Origin: Ectocarpus siliculosus
Lineage: Eukaryota > Sar > Phaeophyceae > Ectocarpales > Ectocarpaceae
DNA: 11,791 bases
Reading direction: 5' to 3'
Assembly: GCA_000310025.1 (NCBI GenBank)
Contig: FN649727.1
Coordinates: forward strand, 7,881,108 to 7,892,898
Shown here: piece by piece, positions 1-7,840 of the stretch
Position numbering within the stretch: position 1 is the stretch's first letter
How the letters are laid out: each line of letters begins with the position of its first letter
Notes under the pieces: generated by a model
What the model was told of the DNA's origin: nothing
Seen by the model: only the letters and a program-made list of their open reading frames with translations
The model's database searches: none
Made by a program: the position numbers and the translations under genes

Positions 1-175
1 CCACCCGGGGGGGGACGTGCGGGGGGCCCGCCCCCCCCCCCGGGGGGCGGGGGACCAAAAGGGGAAACCCCCCCCCCGGGGAAACCCCCGGGGGGGCGGC
101 CCCCAGGAACACCAACAGGCGGGGGGGGGGAGAGGGGGGGGGGGGGCTGAGATAGCGGGTAGGGTAGGGGGGTGC
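1..175. other. Homopolymer G/C tract at the left window end, probable assembly artefact
   Basis: The first 175 bases are almost only G and C runs of 4-11 bases with a few A runs. The composition changes abruptly near 176 to normal mixed sequence. This is unlike the rest of the window and looks like low-quality read-end sequence. Any open frame here should be ignored. Confidence 0.7.
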
Positions 176-202
176 ATATTACTAACGTTTTATCATGTTC
201 TG

Positions 203-270
203 TACCCCGGCTTGAGAGAGGCATCATGATTCGCGCTACCTCGGCTTGAGAGAGACATGATGGTTCGCAC
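203..270. repeat. Two-copy 34-bp tandem repeat
   Basis: Units 203-236 and 237-270 match at 29 of 34 positions, with shared core CGGCTTGAGAGAG. They sit just inside the poor-quality left end. No function is visible. Confidence 0.75.
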
Positions 271-288
271 AAAACAAACAAAATTCAA

Positions 289-302
289 GCGTATATAGGC
301 GG
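289..302 (+). promoter_or_regulatory. TATA-like element GTATATAGG
   Basis: The sequence GCGTATATAGGCGG is followed by a pyrimidine-rich stretch (about 320-395), as in a core promoter on the plus strand. The only candidate downstream is the unassigned open frame at 505-1005. TATA-like strings also occur inside introns here (about 1664 and 8174), so this is weak. Confidence 0.15.
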
Positions 303-504
303 ATCGAGTTAAGTTATCGCCCCCTCTCTCAACTCTCGTCATTCTCCTAGGGCACCGTACGCCTCGTCTCTTGACCCTGTCCCTGGGTCGTCGTAACCGC
401 TACAGTACCACAGCCACTACCCTTGTAAAGAAAAGGCTCTACACGTTCCGGTGATCGGGTCCAATGGAACATCGATAAATAGCACGCCAGTACGCGATGC
501 TTCC

Positions 505-1005
505 TGAGAGGGTACTGTAGCCACAAGGGAACGCGCGCCGGCCGTTCTGCCTGTCCAGCAACATGCCTCTATGCTTGCGGCTCTGGCGACGATACTGCGC
601 TCTCGCTTGACACTCCTCCCGTATGGACAGCAACACCGGCAGCTGCAGCGTGAGCAGTGGCAAAAGTACACAAAAGCGTGCCAAAACTCACTTAACTATG
701 CTGTAGCTCAAGAGCAGCAGCAGCAGCAGCTGCTGATCATGCTGCTTACTTGGGTCTCTGCGTGCGCAAAAACAGGGGCTTTCCTACGTCCATCAGCAGT
801 CAGTCTTGATTCCCACCTGGGCATTTCGGGACTGCTGTTGTCGATGCTGTCTCGGAACGAGCACCATGATTCGACTCCCTCCTCTCACGTCCGGGGGGCA
901 GCGAACCTGTCCAAACGCACCACCGTCGTCAAAGTTATCGTTATCGTTGTCACTATTCCACCACATACTGTATCGTATCTATCCCGGTCGAGATCGGAAA
1001 GTTGA
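505..1005 (+). other. Open frame with a short poly-Gln tract, coding status unknown
   Basis: After a TGA at 505-507 the frame stays open for about 165 codons; the first ATG is at 571. The first half is rich in Gln, Arg and Leu, could form an amphipathic helix, and includes a (CAG)5 tract at 715-729 coding five Gln. No homology is recognised. The far end runs toward the minus-strand exon at 1136-1315, whose 3' UTR would probably overlap it. A TATA-like site lies at 289-302. The frame length alone is not evidence of coding. Confidence 0.12.
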
Positions 1006-1135
1006 GTGGGGCACACGCACGTGCCGTACACGGCAACTCGCTGCTAAAAACTTTGACGAGCAAGAATTAGGAAACACCCAAGGGCCACCACCGTTATCAA
1101 CCATCAACAAAAAACACTGCTGTAAAAAAAAAACT

Positions 1136-1315
1136 TCATCTCGTCAACATCGGCCGCCCGCCCACACTCACCACCATCGGCAGACCTCCGGCCATGACCT
1201 GGAATTCCTGCCCCGGTCTCACTCCGTTAGGTACCGTCACCGTGTACGGTATGGAATCAACATTGGTGCGGGAACCCGCCCCGGGGATGGAATACGCTCC
1301 GGGATTTTGTTCCGC
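1136..1315 (-). CDS. Probable terminal exon of a minus-strand gene carrying a VTVP-x-GV-x-PGQ motif
   Basis: Read on the minus strand, a pyrimidine-rich tract ending in CGTCCAG precedes a 59-codon open stretch from 1315 to a TGA at 1136-1138. About residues 24-54 read as a short beta-rich motif with core VTVPNGVRPGQEF, then QVMAGG and a V-x-V pattern. I associate repeats of the type V-x-VP-x-GV-x-PGQ-x-F-x-V with proteins from stramenopile algae; the turn also resembles the IP-x-GV-x-x-G motif of DnaJ C-terminal domains. I do not know its function. An alternative is an unspliced reading from the ATG at 1405, but its first 30 residues look like intron. Phase 0 at the acceptor matches the phase-0 donor of the candidate first exon at 2758-2925. 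I looked for exons between the two and found none convincing, but small ones could be missed. Confidence 0.5.
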   Translation of the reverse strand, partial: AEQNPGAYSIPGAGSRTNVDSIPYTVTVPNGVRPGQEFQVMAGGLPMVVSVGGRPMLTR

Positions 1316-2757
1316 CTGGACGGACGAGCAGGGGGTTAGGAAACGCATCGTCACGTGTAGGCCCGAAAGCCGGCCGGTGTGTGGAGATGGGGGAGGATAA
1401 CACAAGTTTAGTTCATGGTGGCGACAGCGGTATATTCGGACTCACGTGGCTGCACCACGGTATATTCCGTGGGGGTGTGCGAAAGAAGCGGGGGCTTTGC
1501 CTTTTGACGTATTGCCCATCTGAAAATCGTACCACGAGATCAACGCCACTCTTGCAAGCAGATTGCCGCAAACGACGTAAGGCTTTGGGCATGAAGTACA
1601 GCTGTATGGGCCGGAATCCGTGCATGCGAGAACAAAGCACAACGTGCACAGCAGTGCTACAGCTATATAGTTAACACGAGCTTTTCCAAAATGGGTTGTA
1701 AAACCCGTCTTCCATCTTCTCTCTGCTGCACGACACTGAAGATGCCTGCGTTTGGTTCACAACGGCAGACGCAAGATTGGTTTCCGCCAAAGCGCTGGTT
1801 CCCAGGTTACAGACACGTGGCTGCCAGTTGATCTCGTAGGGGAGAACAACATTGCCACCCCCAGTGCTGCTGCGTTCGTCTCTACAAGAACGCCAATCAC
1901 ACGCATATGAGATTCGCTGGTACTGCTTTGTCATGAAACTATTATAGCGTCTAGTCTAGAGGGCGCTACCGTATTGACCACAAACAACATCCCGTCAAGC
2001 AAACTCCGGGAATTCGACTGCCCCGCTCTGCCGTACTCCATGGCCAAGCCGACGTGTTCTACTACAAAACCCATTTCCTGACGTGCTCATGGTACAACTG
2101 CCGTCAGTATCTACTACAAGTACTATACACACATGCCATCTCGAAGTACTTCGTAAATTTTTACGGGGATAAATAATGTTCTGTTGCGCCATCGAAACAC
2201 ACGGTCGGTACAAGTTAGATAGACTCCCCGACCCCCATCGTCTCCGTGGGGGACCTAGGTCGGAACTTTCTGCACACTACACGACGAGACCCTCTATCGT
2301 TTTCCGTTGTCTGTCTCCAACGTTCAGTGAGGGAGAGGAAAACGTGGAAAAGTTCCAATAATACACCTCAATCAACGGTATGGGAGGAAAAGGCCTACGC
2401 TTTTGTACGAGAGATTCAATCGATCCCACTTAACAAAACGCTGCAGGAACGCCCATCCCACCCCTCCAGCTACTGCTCAACAGCAGTGCCCCAGTCTCGA
2501 CAAAGAAGACACCGCGGAGAGACCCGCTCAGCCGATCGCGAAGAATTAGCGCGATGATGATGCATCATCGCCCTGCCGTGAAGATGTGCCACAAAATTCC
2601 AGAAATCCATCACATCCCTCTCCCTCGGTCCTTCCTCCAGTTGCAGAGAGAACAAGCGTCCCCTCCTTTCAAAGCTATAATTTCTTCCACCCACAGAGGG
2701 TACAGCGTTAACAGCACGCCCCGGTTACCTACAGCAACAACACACAGACTTTCTCAC
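1316..2757 (-). other. Presumed intron of the minus-strand gene, no convincing internal exon
   Basis: If the two minus-strand exons belong together this 1442-nt stretch is intronic. Minus-strand frames at 1671-1934 and 2470-2694 were read for domain-like residues and matching splice sites; none fits well. A CCACGG/CCGTGG hairpin sits at about 1454-1471. Confidence 0.3.
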
Positions 2758-2925
2758 CGGCACGCCCCCAGTCCTTCTTCCCGCAGCCGGCCTCGCGGCA
2801 GTCCGGGTAGCCGGAGTTGGACGAGGCCGGTTGATCACTTCTCTCCGACCCTGCGCCGCGGTGGTTACGCCTCCGTTGGAACCAGCAGCTGTGGCTGTAG
2901 ACGGGCTGGAGTCTGTGTTCCCCAT
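2758..2925 (-). CDS. Candidate first exon (Met-Gly start, low-complexity N-terminus) of the minus-strand gene
   Basis: On the minus strand an ATG at 2925 opens 56 codons that end exactly at a strong donor, GTGCCG|GTGAGAAA, at phase 0. The protein starts MGNTDSS, which fits the N-myristoylation pattern (Gly2, small residue at position 6), followed by a Ser/Thr/Ala/Gly-rich and then Arg/Pro-rich disordered stretch to residue 56. No domain is recognisable. Joining it to the exon at 1136-1315 across a 1442-nt intron would give a 115-aa protein with a disordered, possibly lipid-anchored head and a PGQ-motif tail. The join is inference: compatible phase, same strand and no better partner. If right, the gene is divergent from copy 1 of the FAM136A-like pair, with 480 bp between the two start codons. 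Confidence 0.4.
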
Positions 2926-3405
2926 AGCACTCCAGCTGGCGTGCGCGCTTGCTCCTCCCCCTATGTTCGCAGCGCTCTGCTCGCTCCCAAACCTCTGCTA
3001 ATACTCCTGCTGCTGCTTGCTGCTACTTCGGAGTAGGATGATGGCGACGAAGAGAGAGGTTGTCGGGGATATGATAGAGACTCGCCTGTGCACTGCTCGA
3101 GCTAGGACCGAGGCAGGGCTGTTGCGCGTAGTACGCCGCTGTACGCTTCGCAGTGGTAGCACACGATGACCCACTTGGCCGCTGCTGTAACGTCTGTCCC
3201 TTGGCGCTGCACAGCACAGCAGACCTCCAGAGGTCTTCGCCTATGCGTGCCGTTGTGCCCCCACCGTACCCTCCCGCGAAGCATGCCTTCATTCACGGTG
3301 CCCCCGAGGCCAGGGATGCACATCCATCTCCACACAGATCTACTACCATCCCCGTTGTCGTACGTCCACATTATTCAGCGTACGGCAGTAGACACCGACG
3401 GTAAG
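2926..3405. promoter_or_regulatory. Candidate divergent promoter region between the minus-strand gene and copy 1
   Basis: These 480 bp separate the two outward-facing start codons and should hold both 5' UTRs and promoters if the models are right. The stretch is fairly GC-rich with short CTG/CTGCT repeats near 3004-3026. I see no clear TATA or CCAAT box. The call rests on gene arrangement only. Confidence 0.3.
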
Positions 3406-6366
3406 ATGGAAGGGCGCGACCAGCAGGCGATGCAAAGAAAGTATCAAGAGATGGTCGCAGAACTGGACAAGATCGACGCGCAGCTTGTTCGAAAAGTGAG
3501 TGTACAATTAATTTGCTGCATTCTTTGCTTTGGATAACGTGGACTAGTACAAAAAGGTGGTGCCGACATGGGTGCCTCTGCTGTACAGCGTATGTTGCAT
3601 GTTACAATAGTCTCTTGTTCTTTGTACTCTACCGACCTACTTTCAAAACTACATCACGGCAGCTACAAACAATATTCCAGTGTGAAGAACGATATGCTGG
3701 CACGCGCCGGTCTCCACGAGAGTGAGAATGTCGGATAATATACGAAGCGTCATTGACCGACCTCGTCGTCGCCTTGTCTACATACCACACAGCAGTAACA
3801 GGACTTCCAAAGAGAGAGAGAGTGCTTCGAGTGTTCAAAAACGCAGTGAGGTAAACCAGGAGTTTATCGCCATGTGACATTTGCAGTTGTTTCCTTGCTA
3901 TTACAGAAACAGCAGTACAATTTTTATCTATTGATATGTACTCCCGTGCCCAGCGACGCGTAAATCTACATACATACAACGTACGGGTTGTCGCGATTGG
4001 CCAACATACGGGCGCTACAACGCCTACAAGCGAAGAAATGAGCAGGGTTCGACTAGGGTACCTGTGAGTTTTGAGCTGTTCAAAAAGCTGCGATCGTACA
4101 AGATGCAACTGCGATGTTGTGTACACCACAACAGAGGCAGTAGTCTAAGTCAATGGGCCGCAAAAAAGAGGTCAAACATTGCGTTGCCGGGAAACCACAG
4201 GGATCAGGCCGCCTCTGAGTAAGCCCGCGGCTCTTTGACTCTATCGTCAAGCCGTTTGAATTTTTCTATTTTCGGCTAGCGAAAACACCCCCCTTAACAA
4301 CTAACTCGAGGAGCATACGATGGCGGCCTCGCACAGCAGCTCTCATGCATCGATCGTAGGGTAGGCACGTCAGGCTGAGAGGCACGTCTCCGGCGTGATG
4401 GGTTGAGAACGTCCTTGATTGTCCTTGTTTGGAGTCCCGTGAGAGATACCGTGACCTGGGGCAGATCAATAGCAGTACGACACAAGATTCCCTCATCCCC
4501 GACAACACAAGCTTCTCCCATATGTCGCACACAGGGATGTCGATCGAAGGAGGACAGTTCTTGGCCTTGGCCACGTAACGAGCGGCACCGTCATCTCATC
4601 ATTTGTCTATCCACGCTGCATTTCTTGTCTCGCGCCCTTGGATGCATGCGAATCTTTTGTCTCTCCGCTGCTTCTCATTTTGTCTCGCGCCCTTGGATGC
4701 ACGCGACGTGGTACCTACTACACGTCAAACAGGCCGCGGACTCGTGCACCGAAGCGTGCATAGGCAGCACCAGCCTCACCAACAGCGAGGTAGTGAACGC
4801 GTGCATGCGAAGGTGCGAGGCGTCCCGCCCAGTCTTGGACCTGACGGTTCAGCAGGAGCTGACCAACCTACAGGTGAACAAGCGACACCGGTTTCAGAGC
4901 CAAGCTTCCCGTTCGTTCCGAGCAAAGAGGGCAAACTGGAGCCATAGTCCATGACGAGCGGTGGAGAGCAGGGCTCACGCGGGTGGACATACATGTAAAT
5001 GGGGCGGCCACCCAGCAATAGAGCTTGCCGGTAGCATCAGACGCCGCCCGGAGTGACTCACAAACAACGGCCCATTCACGTAAACACTTTTTAGGCAAGG
5101 TGGTGGTCGCAAGATCAAATGTTTTCGCGTTGTTGGCGTTCTTTTCGTGTGTGTGTGTTTTTTTAACCCTCCGGTGTGAGACGTCGCGGCCAAGCGTACT
5201 ACCTGTGTTCGAACATCATCATCATCATCATCATCATCATTATGTATATTTTCAGGGCCCATTTTTGCTTCCGTTGTTTGATTTCTATAATAGCAATTAG
5301 CCTGTCGGGTAGTTGGCCCGTGAATGCGTCCGCGTCAGTTGGACCGATACGGGTGTTAGAATGTACTGAACAGAGACCGGAACGGTTTCTGTATAATGGT
5401 GTCAAGACAACACACCAACGATAACACTATTTATCTTCTGTGTGTTGATCGCCGGTCGATGCAGGGCCGCATGCAGCTGTGCGCGTTGGACTGCGCCGAC
5501 GAAATGGCCGCCGCCGTTCCACCGGGGACCAAGGAGAGCGACCCCGTATTGCAGCAAGGCGCATTGCAGGTGAGAGCAGCCGACGGCAACTGCATGCGAC
5601 CATAAGCAGTCGTGTGTAGCAACTTGGTTCCGTGATACAGAGATTCGCGAAGTTTAGAGTGGTTGCATGTGTTGTTTTTGCCAACAGATGGCGCAGAAGT
5701 GGGAAGGTCTAACGGCTTGCATGCACAGCAACCGGTCGTGCGCATGGATTTGTTTTACAGAGATTGATGGCTTGTTGTGTGGCTGTTTGAGCAGGCTTGC
5801 GGGTCTTTGCGAGAACGCGTCGTGGAAAAGAAAGCGCGACTTGTGATGAACCTTGAGCTGCTGCTTGCCAGTGTCGAAAGGGTTTGTTGTGTTTATTTGA
5901 TGTGCATCGACCGTGCTAACCAGCTGACTGACGAAAACGGAAGCACGTTAGACTTACAGAAGGAAAAGCAACGGAAACACGCTGTTGTCTTTGTGCGTGT
6001 GTGTGTTCAAACGAGAATATTTTCTGTGCTTGCAAGTGAAAGGTTTGCTGCTGGCTGGCTGGCTGTTTAATGTTGGTAAGCGAATGAGGGAAACGAGTGA
6101 CGTGGAGCCCACGTCCTACTCTTGACGTACAAGTGAATTGCTTCTTTCGCCTGTCGCGCTTGACGCGCCCATGACGAAGCCCAGCCATAAACTTGACGTT
6201 CAAATTACCCTCCGTCTTTGACACCCGTTTCTCTCTGCTTGCCGTGCACCCGCCGCAGAACATGGAGTGCACAGCGGCGTGTGCCTCCAAGTCAGTCTTG
6301 CTGATGTCGAGCACGCTGGCTAAGATATCGGCGGCAGCACATGAAGCGGCGAAACAGGCGAAATAG
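3406..6366 (+). CDS. FAM136A-like: FAM136A/DUF842-family twin-CX3C mitochondrial protein, copy 1 (diverged), four exons
   Basis: Exons are 3406-3495, 4733-4873, 5465-5569 and 6259-6366, joined at phase 0 to give 147 aa; the human family member is about 138 aa. Splice sites seen are AAAA|GTGAGT to AACAG|GCC, CTACAG|GTGAAC to ATGCAG|GGC, and TTGCAG|GTGAGA to CCGCAG|AAC. The family signature is four CX3C motifs: CTEAC and CMRRC in exon 2, CALDC in exon 3, CTAAC in exon 4. The distance from the exon-2 Gln to the exon-3 CX3C matches the human protein as I recall it. Known of the family: soluble, disulfide-rich proteins of the mitochondrial intermembrane space with a poorly defined role; import by the Mia40 relay would be expected for twin-CX3C proteins. 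The ATG at 3406 is chosen because it aligns with the start of copy 2 (shared DQQA at residues 5-8); an in-frame upstream ATG at 3166 has no homology support. Oddities: the exon-2 cysteine spacer is one residue longer than in copy 2, and exon 4 lacks the HL-x-L-x-P stretch of copy 2. Expression is not shown. Confidence 0.82.
4625..4706. repeat. Direct repeat of a 27-bp core, period 55, just before the exon-2 acceptor of copy 1
   Basis: Cores 4625-4651 and 4680-4706 share TTGTCTCGCGCCCTTGGATG and differ at one base of 27. The bases before each core (CGCTGC, then a T/C-rich stretch) are also alike, so the duplicated block is about 55 bp. It ends 26 bp before the start of exon 2 at 4733, in the polypyrimidine and branch-site region of intron 1. 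Confidence 0.8.
5214..5240. repeat. (CAT)9 microsatellite in intron 2 of copy 1
   Basis: Nine perfect CAT units lie in the 591-nt intron 2 (4874-5464). The apparent poly-His, poly-Ile and poly-Met frames over it are by-products of the repeat. Confidence 0.95.
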
Positions 6367-6784
6367 CTTACAGTACCGAAGAGAGCCCTGTACATAAAAT
6401 CCTGGTAGAACACAAGATGTCCGGCAGGCCATTTTGCCACGTCATTCCTTGGTTTTGAGACATGTTTGGATTAGTTCTTGTTTCCCTGCCGTACATCATC
6501 AGTAGTCGTCGCCTAGAGATGTCACAAAGAACGTTTACTTCGGGGGATGAGGCTCAATTTTTTATTGCTTCGTCGCCACCGTCCGTGCAGCAGGTTTAAC
6601 TTAGAAAGCCTTTCTCGTCACTTATGTACGTAGTAACTACCTGGTAGAGTTTAGTGTAGGACCCACCGCTGGGCTGTTTGCCTTATTTTGGCTAGACGAT
6701 CGGAGCCTCTCTCTACCGGCACCAGCTGCTGCGCTTTGACGAAGCACAGCCTGCGACCAAGAAAGCAATTGCGATTCTTTCACG

Positions 6785-6806
6785 TTGACGTTTTGACGTT
6801 TTGACG
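6785..6806. repeat. Tandem 8-bp TTTGACGT-type repeat
   Basis: Three TGACG cores at 6786, 6794 and 6802 are spaced exactly 8 bp apart in the spacer after copy 1. TGACG is a known core for bZIP factors; function here is inference. Confidence 0.7.
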
Positions 6807-6909
6807 AGCAAGGAGGATGTGGGGGGAGGTCAGCTAGGGTAGTTTGTGACGTAAAGCAACAACACTAGTAGTCATTTCTCGTGTCTCATGCTCAAGCTTT
6901 GTTAGGAAA

Positions 6910-6915
6910 AATAAA
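6910..6915 (+). terminator. AATAAA polyadenylation-like signal for copy 1
   Basis: A perfect AATAAA lies 544 bp after the copy 1 stop codon. The hexamer also arises by chance, and many algal genes do not use it. Confidence 0.3.
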
Positions 6916-7514
6916 TACAAACACAGAAAGACTACCCATTCGAGATATCACCACGGCAGTCGAACGGGATGTGGTGGAGTCTTTTCAGTGAGTGGAGGAA
7001 AACCGACTGGGTACTGGACTTATTTCTGTGTACGACGAACTCAGTGCTCCGAAGCATGGCATGCTAAAAAACTGGGAGTGAAATAGAGATCCATCCGTTG
7101 GTGTGATGGGGTACATACAAAACCTTTCTTTGGGAGAGTGCCGTGGTGGAACAGATGCGGCAATACAACATGTGCGTAGAGCAGCAGGAAAAAGCACGGA
7201 TTATTGATTTATTTGCGAGCGCCATCCTCCTACTGTGACAAGGGGTGCAACAAAGCAGCCGCAACAACGCTGGCATGGGGCTAAGGTTGGCGTTGCCTCT
7301 TCCAGTAACTTGTAACTTGCCGAATTTCTTTTTTCTTGTGAATGAATCTGATTGCAAAAGGGAGAGGCACACCATTGGTTTTCATATTGTACCTCTCTGT
7401 TCGGAAACCCACGAAGGGCCATTCGGAAGCATCTACTGTTGTGATTGTGTCCCAATGGGTCCTGTGTTTCGGAACGAGAGGTACAGCAGTTTTGAGTGTT
7501 TAGTCTGATATGGA

Positions 7515-7554
7515 GCTGCGCGGCCGCGCAGCCAATGTTGTCGGGGTATACCCC
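7515..7554. promoter_or_regulatory. Two perfect palindromes flanking a CCAAT box upstream of copy 2
   Basis: GCTGCGCGGCCGCGCAGC (7515-7532) is a perfect 18-bp palindrome. GGGGTATACCCC (7543-7554) is a perfect 12-bp palindrome. CCAAT lies between them at 7532-7536. They sit about 290-330 bp before the copy 2 start codon and could be binding sites for dimeric factors. Confidence 0.35.
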
Positions 7555-7840
7555 CTATCTTAGGACAACTTTTTTGCCATGTACACTCAAAGTAAAACGA
7601 GATCCAGCCACATCTTGTAAACTTGCGCCCACAGCAAAGTTCTCAAAATCAAGCAAGTTGGCGACCGGGCGAACCGTTCTGTGCGCCGGTCTCCGGTTCT
7701 TTGTTCGATAAAGGGCACACACAGAAGAAAATTGACACCTGTGTTTTCCATCTGTGAATCCCCTGTCAGCAGCAACAACAGCAACAGCGAGCCCATACAA
7801 CAGCATATACAGCCATAGCAGCGCACGCCAACAGCAGACG

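Larger units (their letters stand above)
6367..7840. other. Spacer between the tandem copies: likely 3' UTR of copy 1 and promoter of copy 2
   Basis: No coding homology was seen on either strand. The left part probably holds the 3' UTR of copy 1, ending near an AATAAA at 6910-6915. The region also has a TGACG cluster (6737-6851), two palindromes (7515-7554) and a CAG/CAA-rich leader just before the start of copy 2 (about 7768-7838). Confidence 0.5.

Noticed and set aside
806-1339. 177-codon plus-strand open frame
   Set aside because: It lies antisense to the PGQ-motif exon at 1136-1315, which is the better supported strand.
2554-3036. 160-codon plus-strand open frame ending in a Leu-rich tail
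   Set aside because: It lies antisense to the candidate Met-Gly exon; the Leu run comes from CTG repeats near 3005-3025, not from a real membrane segment.
4046-4060. GGTTCGA-like string resembling a tRNA T-loop
   Set aside because: No flanking stem pairing, anticodon arm or acceptor stem could be built around it.
3629-4129. 166-codon minus-strand open frame inside intron 1 of copy 1
   Set aside because: No recognisable family, no splice partners, and its length is within chance for this base composition.
5176-5405. Apparent poly-His, poly-Ile, poly-Met and poly-Asp proteins
   Set aside because: They are translations of the (CAT)9 microsatellite in different frames within an intron.
6047-6066. 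Short (GGCT)n run in intron 3 of copy 1
   Set aside because: Only about four units, ordinary intronic microsatellite with nothing else attached.
5916-6440. 174-codon minus-strand open frame
   Set aside because: It is antisense to exon 4 of copy 1, whose plus-strand frame carries the conserved CX3C motif.
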